Assembly: GCA_046724555.1 (NCBI GenBank)
Contig: JBKOWU010000271.1
Location: 1-12,263 of the forward strand
Direction: 5' to 3'
Source of the DNA: JAFAQB01 sp046724555
GTDB lineage: Archaea > Thermoproteota > Nitrososphaeria > Nitrososphaerales > Nitrososphaeraceae
Length of the DNA: 12,263 bases
The position numbers and the translations under genes are program-made. Below the pieces are notes generated by a model. That model searched no databases, was not told where the DNA came from, and saw nothing but the letters and a program-made list of their open reading frames with translations. This document shows, piece by piece, positions 1 through 6,978 of the stretch. Positions within the stretch are counted from its first letter, which is position 1. Each line of letters opens with the position of its first letter.

Positions 1-1
1 T

Positions 2-889
2 AATAGATGTCCACGCTGCGGGAAAGGTCCAATGGTTACTGATAATTCCAGCGGTGAGATGTTTTGTGGAAATTGTGGATTTGTAGTAACTGAAAGAATT
101 GAAGAAATGGGCCCTGAATGGCGTGCATTCTCAAAGGAGGAGCACGAGGATAGAAGCCGGGCAGGAATCCCGACGTCTCTTGCTATGCATGACATGGGAC
201 TTGCTACGATCATTGGACCTGTTGATAAAGATGCTTCAGGGAAACCGTTGTCTGCATCGATGAAAAGTACCATAGAAAGACTAAGAACTTGGGACAGTAG
301 GAGTCAAGTTCATGAGCCAGTAGATCGCAACTTTAGACAGGCATTCAGTGAGCTAGACAGATTAAAAGATAAACTCGCAGTAGGAGACGCCGTTATTGAA
401 AAAGCTGCCTATGTGTATAGGAAGGCTCTTGAGAAGGGATTAGTTAGAGGGAGATCGATTTCCGCATTAGTAGCTGCTGCGTTGTATGCTGCGTGCAGGG
501 ACACAGAAACACCAAGAACACTTAAGGATATAGCTAATGCTAGCAACATTAAGAAAAAGGATGTCGCAAGATGCTACAGATTACTAATAAGAGAGTTGGA
601 TCTAAAAATGCCAGTGGTAGATCCCGTGAAATGTGTTGCTAGGATTGCAAGCAAAGCTGGACTATCAGAAAAAACTAAGCGCAAGGCACTTGAAATATTA
701 AAGAAAGCTGAAGAAGGGAAGATCTCTGCCGGAAAGGATCCAATGGGCTTGGCTGCTGCCGCGTTATATGTAGCTTGTGTAATGAATGGAGAGAACAAAA
801 CACAAAAGGATGTTGCAGAAGCAGCAGGTGTAACTGAAGTTACCATCAGGAACAGGTACAAAGGATTAAAGATGCATCTGAAGCTGTAG
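2..889 (+). CDS. tfb: Transcription initiation factor B (TFB, TFIIB homologue), 5'-truncated by window edge
   Basis: Archaeal TFB bridges TBP on the TATA/BRE promoter and RNA polymerase. The frame is open from base 2, ten codons before the first ATG at 32, and those codons contain the first half of the N-terminal zinc ribbon (CPRC), so the true start lies left of the window and the ATG at 32 is internal. Visible ligands are C3 and C6, then C22 and C25 of the fragment (Cx2C-x15-Cx2C). A linker (B-reader/B-finger region, with EWRAF) follows, then two cyclin-like repeats at about residues 105-200 and 201-295, each with an AALYxAC helix; the second ends in a helix-turn-helix (TEVTIRNRYKGL). The visible 295 residues nearly equal a complete TFB (about 300). 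A run of eight T follows 33 bases after the stop. Such archaea often carry several TFB paralogues; which one this is cannot be told. Confidence 0.95.
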   Translation, partial: NRCPRCGKGPMVTDNSSGEMFCGNCGFVVTERIEEMGPEWRAFSKEEHEDRSRAGIPTSLAMHDMGLATIIGPVDKDASGKPLSASMKSTIERLRTWDSRSQVHEPVDRNFRQAFSELDRLKDKLAVGDAVIEKAAYVYRKALEKGLVRGRSISALVAAALYAACRDTETPRTLKDIANASNIKKKDVARCYRLLIRELDLKMPVVDPVKCVARIASKAGLSEKTKRKALEILKKAEEGKISAGKDPMGLAAAALYVACVMNGENKTQKDVAEAAGVTEVTIRNRYKGLKMHLKL

Positions 890-921
890 ATTACCAATCT
901 TAGTCTTCTGTGTAGTGGATC

Positions 922-929
922 TTTTTTTT
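922..929 (+). terminator. T-tract, probable archaeal terminator of tfb
   Basis: Eight consecutive T residues lie 33 bases downstream of the tfb stop, followed by more T-rich sequence to about 945. Archaeal RNA polymerase terminates at T-rich tracts without needing a hairpin, and none is obvious here. The downstream gene is convergent, so a stop signal is expected. Confidence 0.5.
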
Positions 930-1142
930 AGTCTCATCTCTTTATCAATATCCTAGCTCCACTACTGATCATTCCATGGATCTATCGATCTTTACAGTGC
1001 ATCACGGAGAAATTTTGCAGAAAATATAGAACAAATAATTAATCCATGGTGCTTTGGCAATACCATGAACAATGTGAACAGATATCAAGGTCTTTGGTCA
1101 CCCTAGGTCGTAAATTTCATGTACCTTATATCATGAGACCAG

Positions 1143-1451
1143 TCACTGGATCTCGATAGCAGATTCATTAAATCCCATCTTAATCAGATAGCCTTTAACA
1201 TCATCTTTATGATCGCCTTGTAGCATTATGAAACCATCCTTTGCAGTTCCTCCACAAGCAAATTTGCTTTTCAAATCTTTGACAATATGTTGAATATCGC
1301 TCAGTTTAGGATCGATACCTTCAATCATCGTTGTCGTCTTAGAAAATCTCCTGGTTTCTAAACGGACAACAATTCTTGCGTCTTCTTTATCTAATTCTCC
1401 ACAAGCACACAAATCATCTGGCAGACCACACTTTTTACATATAACCGCCAT
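1143..1451 (-). CDS. aIF1/SUI1-family translation initiation factor with N-terminal Cys cluster
   Basis: The 102-residue protein has the SUI1 (eIF1) fold region at about residues 26-102, including the conserved KxxLKxKFACGGTxKDGFIMLQGDH stretch (residues about 59-81; broken here by its variable positions) and the C-terminal helix that precedes KMGF. SUI1 proteins act on the small ribosomal subunit in start-codon selection. The N-terminus carries a compact cysteine cluster, C5, C8, C15 and C17 (CKKC then CAC), likely a zinc knuckle; this extension occurs in many archaeal members, which sit between eIF1 and DENR-type proteins. The ATG at 1451 begins right before the Cys cluster. A TATA-like element lies at 1481-1489. 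It is convergent with tfb, with 253 bases between stops. Confidence 0.9.
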   Translation of the reverse strand: MAVICKKCGLPDDLCACGELDKEDARIVVRLETRRFSKTTTMIEGIDPKLSDIQHIVKDLKSKFACGGTAKDGFIMLQGDHKDDVKGYLIKMGFNESAIEIQ

Positions 1452-1480
1452 CTTTTAGTAAGCTGATCTTCTAATATCCT

Positions 1481-1489
1481 CTTATTAAG
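1481..1489 (-). promoter_or_regulatory. TATA-like box of the aIF1 gene
   Basis: On the minus strand this reads CTTAATAAG, centred about 34 bases upstream of the aIF1 ATG. Transcription about 26 bases downstream of the box would give a very short leader. Assigned by position and composition only. Confidence 0.4.
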
Positions 1490-1701
1490 CCTTGCCTGCT
1501 TTGGATATTTATGCACAACAGAAGAAGGTTTAGTGATTATTATATTTTATATAGCAAATAATTCTCTAACACTAGGAAAAAAGAGTGCCAAGATGGCTTG
1601 AGCGCATGTGCTAACCTGCAATATTGTTTATGAGCATATTGTATCCGGAACTACAATAGTCCAATCAGTATGGTTATATCATTAATGTATCGAACAGAAT
1701 A

Positions 1702-1709
1702 TATTTAAG
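1702..1709 (+). promoter_or_regulatory. TATA-like box of the Sec61 beta / DUF2070 operon
   Basis: TATTTAAG centred about 28 bases before the Sec61 beta ATG at 1734. The spacing fits a leaderless or near-leaderless archaeal transcript, and no Shine-Dalgarno sequence is visible between the box and the start. Confidence 0.5.
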
Positions 1710-1733
1710 ATTATCAAGTAGCTAAGTACAAAA

Positions 1734-1901
1734 ATGAGCAGCAAAAAGAAAAATGCTCCTTTACCGGCCTCTAGCGCTGGACTATTGAGATTCTTTGAAG
1801 ATGAGACAAGAGGAGTTAAAGTTAAGCCCGAAATCGTATTGGGCATTGCTGGAGGCCTAATAGGAATATCAGTCCTAATTAGAATTCTGTTTCCTGTTTA
1901 A
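1734..1901 (+). CDS. secG: Preprotein translocase subunit Sec61 beta (SecG-type, archaeal)
   Basis: This 55-residue protein begins MSSKKKNAPL and has the archaeal Sec61 beta layout: a short basic Ser/Lys N-terminus, an AGLLRFFEDET segment with GVKVKPE (residues 15-33), and one C-terminal transmembrane helix (about 34-54, ending ILFPV). It is the small tail-anchored subunit of the SecYE beta translocon in the cytoplasmic membrane. The ATG at 1734 is supported by the length, the basic start and the TATA-like box 28 bases upstream. It is short enough to be missed by length filters. The DUF2070 gene starts 12 bases after the stop, so the two are probably co-transcribed. Confidence 0.9.
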   Translation: MSSKKKNAPLPASSAGLLRFFEDETRGVKVKPEIVLGIAGGLIGISVLIRILFPV

Positions 1902-1913
1902 TCAATGTGTTAA

Positions 1914-3686
1914 ATGTTTAGAGATAGACCCGACAGTGTATCCAACATTCACAGGCGCTGGTCATTTACAAGAATAAACCCCTCGTCTTACAAAGTTTCA
2001 TATCTAGTATACTTATCCTCAGGTGCAGCAATTATAGCTCTCCAACCTAGCTATGGAATTTTTGAGAATCAAGCAAATTTTTTGCGATCGCTGTTGCTTG
2101 GAATGATATTGCTTACGGGTACGATTTTTCTTGATTTTTTTGTTCTTCATGGATCTCCTCTTAATAAAATTTCAAAAGTTCTCCATGTGTCCGCTTTTGC
2201 GAATCTTCTCTGGTTACTCATAGTTTCTGCGGGAGCACTATCTGACGTAGTTTTTTCTAAAAATGGACAATCAGTTAATTACTTTTTCGAAGGTATGTCA
2301 ATAGCCATTGGCCTCCGTATCGGTATATTTACATCTGTCTTCGGGGCAAAGCTTCATAGGGCTATAGCTGCTTCAGTTATACAGCCATTAATTTTTTTAT
2401 TTGTTTTCGAAAATTCCCCCTTTTTTCGTCATGTTTACATACCACACGCAGTTGGAATTGCGTTTGGCCTAACGCTCATAGCAATCGCTGTAATCTGGAC
2501 AATAATCGCGGATAGGTCAGGAAGGCCAAGAGTTCAGAGCACATTTAGACTCCTACAGGCATTTCTTGCTGCTTGGACTGAAAATAAGACAGACGACATG
2601 GAGAGAATCGCAGAGGAAAAATCGTACGACCACATGATTTCCACATATATTATGAGGCTTAAACCTGAAAGGTCCAAACAAGTCTCGATTGTTCTGCCTC
2701 AGGTCCATCCTGGGCCATTTAGCCCAATTGGCGGGAGTAACCTACCTTACGTTCTGTATGCTTTCTTTTGTAAAACTGCGCTAGTGCTGCACAGTGTGAC
2801 CGATCACTCATTTAACATACCTTCTAAAAAAGAGCTTGAGAAATATATTGCAACACTATCAAAGTATACAACGCTAGAAGTAGGTAATACTTGTAGCATA
2901 CCAGTGGGAGTAAGAGTTGGCGAATGCAGTGTAACAGGAATTGCTTTTGGCAAAGTAGTTATAGCTATCCTTTCGATGGCTCCCAAGGGCATGGAAGACG
3001 TGCCTGAAATGGTGGGAAGAGAAATACAACAGTATGCTTCACAACTAGGAATTAAACAGATTCTCGTTGTAGACAGCCACAATGCAATGGGCAATGTCAT
3101 AGGAGATTATGAGAATAATAATTTGGTATCAGCTGCGAAGCAATGTTTGGAAAAACTTAAGCAAGCAGAACAATATAAATTCAAAATAGGTTTTGCTAGT
3201 TCCGATGGCAGTTATCCCAACCTATCAATAGCGGCCGATCTCGGCCAAGGTGGACTTGCAGTATTAATCATTGAAGTAAAGAAGAAAACGTATGCATTTG
3301 GTTGGGCAGATTCGAATAATATGGAGAATGGTCTCCGAGAATACATCATTAATGAACTAAATACCAAGGGAATAGAAATGCTTGAAATCTGTACATCTGA
3401 TACACATTCTACCTCAGGCAAGAGGATACGTCAGGGCTACTATCCATTAGGTACTATCAGTACTCACAGTGAAATAGCAAATATGCTTTTTGATATGTCA
3501 AATAGATCTATAGTTACTGCCTGTATGTCTAATTTTGAGCTCCTACTAGCCAAATCGAAGATCAAAGTCATGGGAAAAGATCAATTCAATGATTATTCTT
3601 GTGCCCTTGACAAATCGATGAACATCACAAAAGTTTTTCTCCTGATAACCATAGCAATAGTTTTGTCTATGCTAATAATAAGCTGA
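1914..3686 (+). CDS. DUF2070 family polytopic membrane protein (predicted neutral-ceramidase-superfamily hydrolase)
   Basis: The 590-residue protein matches the archaeal DUF2070 family (COG3356), predicted by others as a membrane lipid hydrolase related to neutral ceramidase; no activity can be shown from sequence. About six hydrophobic helices occupy residues 27-199 (roughly 27-44, 57-78, 88-109, 127-145, 150-166, 178-198). A large soluble domain follows, with the family's putative metal/catalytic motifs: HPGPF (265-269), GGSNLP (273-278), DHS (297-299), VDSHN (386-390) and TSDTHS (494-499). A last helix lies at 572-589. The His/Asp pattern is intact, so the enzyme looks functional. The ATG at 1914 is 12 bases after Sec61 beta, implying co-transcription and possibly a role in membrane or protein-export quality control (inference). 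Confidence 0.85.
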   Translation: MFRDRPDSVSNIHRRWSFTRINPSSYKVSYLVYLSSGAAIIALQPSYGIFENQANFLRSLLLGMILLTGTIFLDFFVLHGSPLNKISKVLHVSAFANLLWLLIVSAGALSDVVFSKNGQSVNYFFEGMSIAIGLRIGIFTSVFGAKLHRAIAASVIQPLIFLFVFENSPFFRHVYIPHAVGIAFGLTLIAIAVIWTIIADRSGRPRVQSTFRLLQAFLAAWTENKTDDMERIAEEKSYDHMISTYIMRLKPERSKQVSIVLPQVHPGPFSPIGGSNLPYVLYAFFCKTALVLHSVTDHSFNIPSKKELEKYIATLSKYTTLEVGNTCSIPVGVRVGECSVTGIAFGKVVIAILSMAPKGMEDVPEMVGREIQQYASQLGIKQILVVDSHNAMGNVIGDYENNNLVSAAKQCLEKLKQAEQYKFKIGFASSDGSYPNLSIAADLGQGGLAVLIIEVKKKTYAFGWADSNNMENGLREYIINELNTKGIEMLEICTSDTHSTSGKRIRQGYYPLGTISTHSEIANMLFDMSNRSIVTACMSNFELLLAKSKIKVMGKDQFNDYSCALDKSMNITKVFLLITIAIVLSMLIIS

Positions 3687-3728
3687 ATAAGGACGTGATA
3701 ACCCCTAAACGGCCCGTTCATTCATTAG

Positions 3729-3803
3729 TGGATGGGGAGAGATTTGAACTCTCGACCACCTGTGTGTGAGACAGGTATCCTAACCAGGCTAGACTACCCA
3801 TCC
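3729..3803 (-). tRNA. tRNA-Val (anticodon CAC)
   Basis: A complete 75-nt cloverleaf reads on the minus strand. The acceptor stem is a perfect 7 bp (GGATGGG with CCCATCC, discriminator A at 3729). The D arm contains GG at the 18/19 position, the anticodon stem is CCTGT/ACAGG around loop CTCACAC, and the T arm is GAGAG/CTCTC with loop TTCAAAT. The anticodon CAC is at 3766-3768 and decodes GUG valine. No intron interrupts it and CCA is not encoded, so it must be added post-transcriptionally. It is convergent with the DUF2070 gene, whose stop is 42 bases away. Confidence 0.95.
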
Positions 3804-4168
3804 AGACGTCAATAGCAACCACCCTAAGCTCCTAAAGTATTTACGCTTTCAGATAATAGTATTGTTCTTTGTACGTGGTACATGATGTATATATAAAAAC
3901 AAATGGCACTAAAGTTGTGTATTTGGACATTTTGACAAGTTTGAATAACACTTGGACATGAATAGAGCATCTTTAAATGGAGTGCATCCATCATTTGCGA
4001 ATTGAATATTGGAAAATAAAACACCAGTTCGTAGTTGCGTGCTACTCATACTAATTAACAATGGGTATCTTATATTGCAAAATATGGTAATTAGTGTCAT
4101 GATTCAATAAGTAAAACTATTTAATAAAACAGCATTGACCCCTATATGCTTCTTACACACCACGTAAT
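3804..4168. other. 365-base non-coding stretch with an orphan TATA box
   Basis: No convincing protein gene is seen between tRNA-Val and glnA; the two minus-strand frames of about 60 codons here resemble no known family and overlap each other. A possible tRNA promoter lies near 3833-3842. A very strong plus-strand TATA element at 3888-3899 has no plus-strand gene behind it until 5726. The octamer TTGGACAT is repeated directly at 3923-3930 and 3952-3959, just past the expected start point. The region also holds the 3' side of glnA. Confidence 0.5.
3888..3899 (+). promoter_or_regulatory. Orphan TATA box (TATATATAAAAA)
   Basis: The best TATA-box match in the window by eye. Initiation about 26 bases downstream would begin a transcript near 3920, running into the 3' end of glnA in antisense orientation. 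No plus-strand reading frame longer than about 15 codons follows closely, so a non-coding RNA, or a chance AT-rich element, is more likely than a protein gene. Confidence 0.35.
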
Positions 4169-5635
4169 TTACACATCTGCATACATAGAAAACTCATGCG
4201 GATGAGGTCTTACTGCAACTTCATTGTGCTCTTTGGATTCGTACTCGATTATCATGTCAATAGTCGTGTCCCCTAATATTTCCTTCAAGAACAATCTGTC
4301 GCTGCTTAACTCTTCATATGCCTCCCTTAGACTTCCAGGTAATTGCTTAATTCCAAGTTCTCTTCTTCGCGAGGCACTCATCTTGAAAATATCTTCATCG
4401 ACTGGATCAGTTATGGGTGTTTTCTTTTTAACCCCATCTAGTCCTGCTGCAATAATGGCAGAGAACGCAAGGTAAGGGTTACACGAGGGATCGGGAGCCC
4501 TGAACTCGATCCTTTTCATCCCTGCAAACTGCTGGCCCCTAAAATGGTGTGGGATCCTTATTATCGCAGACCTGTTACCGGTACTCCATGCTATGTAAAC
4601 AGGGGCTTCGTATCCAGGCACAAGCCGCCTGTATGAATTCGTTGTGGGAGCCACTATGGCTGCTAAAGCATATGCGTGGTCTATAATTCCCCCACCAAAA
4701 TAACGAGCAAGTTGTGATATTTCTGCATATTTGTCACTAGAATCAAAGAATAAGTTCTTGTTATCTTTCCATAGGCTTACATTGACGTGCATGCCTGATC
4801 CATTATCAAGGGCAATAGGTTTTGGCATCATTGTAGCAACCATATTATGTTTTTTCGCTATGTTCTTGACGATGTACTTGTAGCTCTGTACAGAGTCTGC
4901 TGCATTAACTAATGTGTCGAATCTGATGTCTATTTCACATTGACCTGCAGTTGCGACCTCGTGATGGTGAGCGTCGCAAACGATTCCAAAGTTATTGCTT
5001 AAAACATCTACGCACTCATTACGATAATCCATAAGCGTATCACCAGGCGCACTTGGAAGATATCCTTCCTTTAACCTTAATGCATACCCACCTCCCTCAG
5101 TGGACCATGGCGCTTCCCTAGATGTTATTCTGTAGCTCTGACTATGATACGGAGTCATAGTGTTAACCTCAAGTTTATCAAAAACAAAAAATTCAACCTC
5201 TGGTCCCCAATATGAAGCGTCATAGCCCTGTTCATGAACATGTTGAGAAGCCCTTCTAGCGATTCCTCGTGGATCTCTAGGGAAAGATTCTCTTGTAGAA
5301 CCGCCGGTTAGCACGTCACATATCAATCTTACGGTAGGGTCCTTTTCAATCCAAGGCACAATAGCATAGGTAGAGGGGTCTGGTTTAATTATTAAGTCCG
5401 ATTCATGAATTTCAGTGAAACCACGAATTGAGGAACCGTCTAACTTGGGCAGACCAATGCTAAAGTCTTGCTTGTAAAACATGTTGGCCGCCATAGTTGT
5501 ATGATGAAACCTTCCGGTTAGGTCGGTAAACTGTAAATCAATAAACTTTATCTGATCATTCTTTAACTTTTGCATAACTTCGTCAGAGGTAAATGCTAGA
5601 GGCTCGATTTTACCATCAATCACTTTATAAGGCAA
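4169..5635 (-). CDS. glnA: Glutamine synthetase, type I
   Basis: It makes glutamine from glutamate, ammonia and ATP in the cytoplasm, the main ammonium-assimilating step. The 488 residues show the beta-grasp N-terminal domain (about 25-110) and the catalytic domain. Visible motifs are WGPEVEFF with metal ligands E146 and E148, GQCEIDIRF (231-239), PKPIALDNGSGMHV (271-284) containing H283, NRSAIIRIP (354-362), and RIEFRAPDPSCNPYLA (375-390). The region about 410-420, where adenylylated bacterial enzymes carry the NLYDLP tyrosine motif, reads DPVDEDIFKMS, so control by adenylylation is not expected. The start is TTG at 5635, giving MPYKVIDG; no in-frame ATG occurs before residue 21. An AT-rich promoter core at 5660-5673 is shared with divergent Gins51. 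The neighbourhood shows no other nitrogen gene. Confidence 0.95.
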   Translation of the reverse strand: MPYKVIDGKIEPLAFTSDEVMQKLKNDQIKFIDLQFTDLTGRFHHTTMAANMFYKQDFSIGLPKLDGSSIRGFTEIHESDLIIKPDPSTYAIVPWIEKDPTVRLICDVLTGGSTRESFPRDPRGIARRASQHVHEQGYDASYWGPEVEFFVFDKLEVNTMTPYHSQSYRITSREAPWSTEGGGYALRLKEGYLPSAPGDTLMDYRNECVDVLSNNFGIVCDAHHHEVATAGQCEIDIRFDTLVNAADSVQSYKYIVKNIAKKHNMVATMMPKPIALDNGSGMHVNVSLWKDNKNLFFDSSDKYAEISQLARYFGGGIIDHAYALAAIVAPTTNSYRRLVPGYEAPVYIAWSTGNRSAIIRIPHHFRGQQFAGMKRIEFRAPDPSCNPYLAFSAIIAAGLDGVKKKTPITDPVDEDIFKMSASRRRELGIKQLPGSLREAYEELSSDRLFLKEILGDTTIDMIIEYESKEHNEVAVRPHPHEFSMYADV

Positions 5636-5659
5636 CTAAGAGATCTTTTTGATCGAATA

Positions 5660-5673
5660 CTATAATTTAAGCT
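5660..5673. promoter_or_regulatory. Shared divergent TATA-like core of glnA and Gins51
   Basis: One AT-rich block (CTATAATTTAAGC on the plus strand) lies about 32 bases from the glnA TTG and about 59 bases from the Gins51 ATG. On the minus strand it would give a nearly leaderless glnA mRNA; on the plus strand it would give an mRNA with a roughly 30-base leader that contains the GGTGGAG element at 5712-5718. Confidence 0.45.
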
Positions 5674-5711
5674 TATCAATTCTTGAAGGTACAAGGAACA
5701 GTGTACGCAAG

Positions 5712-5718
5712 GGTGGAG
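5712..5718 (+). promoter_or_regulatory. Shine-Dalgarno-like GGTGGAG before Gins51
   Basis: Seven bases separate GGTGGAG from the ATG at 5726. It partly complements the 3' end of archaeal 16S rRNA and supports the ATG at 5726 over the internal ATG at 5753. It is the only clear ribosome-binding element I see in the window; the other genes appear leaderless. Confidence 0.45.
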
Positions 5719-5725
5719 AAATAGA

Positions 5726-6391
5726 ATGGTTACACCAATTAGAAAGGAGGACATGGAACAATATAAACAAAACAATGTTAATGACAGTATTGCTACCAAG
5801 TCAGTAACAATAAAAGAAGTATACAGTTTATTATTAAAGGAAGTCCAGATGCCCACTTTGCAGTCCATACCCTTTGACATCTATAAATCAGTCGCAGCTA
5901 CTTTGGAAAACCTAAGAGAACAAGAGTATGAGGGATTGAACGCAGATCTTCGAGATAGAATAGTGAATATTATATCTCAATGTGTCATTCTTTTACTTGA
6001 TATTCGTCAATGGAAACTTCTAGAGCAACTTCAAGAGGCCGAGACGTCATCGTTACGTTGGACAATATTACCAGCTGTAGATTATTCAAAGCTCACTAAT
6101 GAAGAGAAGTATATATTGGATGCGCAAAGGGAGTTTAATATGAGAAAAAAATCTGTACTAGCCGCTACTCTACAGGGGAGACCGAAAGTGCTTGAATCCA
6201 TTTCATCAAGAATTCTTTCTAAACAGACGGTTGTAAGATTCATCAAACCAATGGAGCAATTTATAGGAGTGAACATGACGAAATATGGTCCATACCATGA
6301 GGAAGACGTCGCAGTACTACCATTTGAAAATGCACGATCTCTAATGGAAAATGGAATAGCAGAAGAATTAGAGGTTAAGGTGGGCTCTTGA
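5726..6391 (+). CDS. GINS complex subunit Gins51 (Sld5/Psf1-like)
   Basis: Gins51 with Gins23 forms the archaeal GINS complex, which joins MCM and GAN/Cdc45-like protein in the replicative helicase. The 221-residue protein has an all-helical A domain (about 25-150, with the conserved region around MPTLQSIPFDIYKSVAATLENL at roughly 42-64, interrupted here by variable positions), a charged linker, and a small beta-rich B domain at the C-terminus (about 168-219, with RFIKPMEQFIGV and YGPYHEEDVAVLPFENA). The A-then-B order identifies Gins51 rather than Gins23, where the order is permuted. Length is normal for archaeal Gins51. It is divergent from glnA, and a separate promoter seems to drive the next gene, 74 bases downstream. 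Confidence 0.85.
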   Translation: MVTPIRKEDMEQYKQNNVNDSIATKSVTIKEVYSLLLKEVQMPTLQSIPFDIYKSVAATLENLREQEYEGLNADLRDRIVNIISQCVILLLDIRQWKLLEQLQEAETSSLRWTILPAVDYSKLTNEEKYILDAQREFNMRKKSVLAATLQGRPKVLESISSRILSKQTVVRFIKPMEQFIGVNMTKYGPYHEEDVAVLPFENARSLMENGIAEELEVKVGS

Positions 6392-6428
6392 GATATCGGT
6401 TAAAGGCCATAGGAAGGTTTAAAAACTA

Positions 6429-6436
6429 TTTTTAAG
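6429..6436 (+). promoter_or_regulatory. TATA-like box upstream of the 102-residue membrane protein
   Basis: TTTTTAAG centred about 33 bases before the TTG start at 6466. Two other TATA-like strings occur nearby, at about 6418-6426 and 6452-6458; the second is too close to the start to serve it unless translation begins further in. The assignment is tentative. Confidence 0.35.
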
Positions 6437-6465
6437 AATAGTGAGTACGTATAAAAAGAATCCAT

Positions 6466-6774
6466 TTGACTCATAACGGAATAGATATTGATCAGTATAT
6501 TCTCCTTACTCTGTATCCAACTATTATAATTTTTGGACTTGGCTTCGCAGGAAAGAAGAAAAAATTGCGTCAGTCATCCACATATTTGTTGCAAGCATTA
6601 ACATGCATTATATTTTCAATAGCCTATTTTTTGTTAGTACCAAATGGCGCAGCGCAGGGGTTGGCAATAGTACTTGCTTTATTTGGTATATTGTTATTGT
6701 TTGTGGCAAGGAAATACACCATATATCCAGAAAGTGAACAGGAGAGTCACACTACAGCGAACTCAGGTCTTTAA
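6466..6774 (+). CDS. Small membrane protein with three predicted helices, function unknown
   Basis: I do not recognise this 102-residue protein. Hydrophobic segments lie at about residues 11-28, 38-58 and 63-82. The KKKK cluster at about 30-33 after the first helix and the RK after the third follow the positive-inside rule for an N-out, C-in topology. A polar tail of about 20 residues (many Glu, Ser, Thr) ends the protein. The frame opens with TTG at 6466, and no in-frame ATG precedes the first helix. It follows Gins51 by 74 bases on the same strand, but a TATA-like element in the gap suggests independent transcription. The coherent hydrophobic pattern and a stop placed after a polar tail support it as a real gene. 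Confidence 0.65.
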   Translation: MTHNGIDIDQYILLTLYPTIIIFGLGFAGKKKKLRQSSTYLLQALTCIIFSIAYFLLVPNGAAQGLAIVLALFGILLLFVARKYTIYPESEQESHTTANSGL

Positions 6775-6978
6775 GTCGAATTTCCAATAATAATGTGTGA
6801 TCCTAATATTCTTGTCTACCAAATGTGACATGCATCAATAGCATAAAACATATAAGCACAACGAGATCGTATCCACCAACCGTTAATTTGTTTCCGATCT
6901 AAGGAACATAGAGGCTCAGATGCCACGCACCGATTAGCATGAGAGATATTAGATAAAAACCTGACTAGCCAAGTTTTG

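Noticed and set aside
574..897. Minus-strand reading frame of 107 codons opposite tfb
   Set aside because: It lies antisense to the conserved cyclin repeats of TFB, resembles no family, and its composition is what the reverse of that coding sequence gives.
974..1049. CCATGGAT / ATCCATGG inverted repeat in the tfb-aIF1 spacer
   Set aside because: The 8-base arms contain the self-complementary CCATGG and are 60 bases apart, so a chance pair is likely and no function is suggested by the convergent context.
3824..4100. Two overlapping minus-strand frames of 66 and 63 codons between tRNA-Val and glnA
   Set aside because: They overlap each other in different frames, show no membrane or domain pattern and no promoter in the right place; treated as chance frames in an AT-rich spacer.
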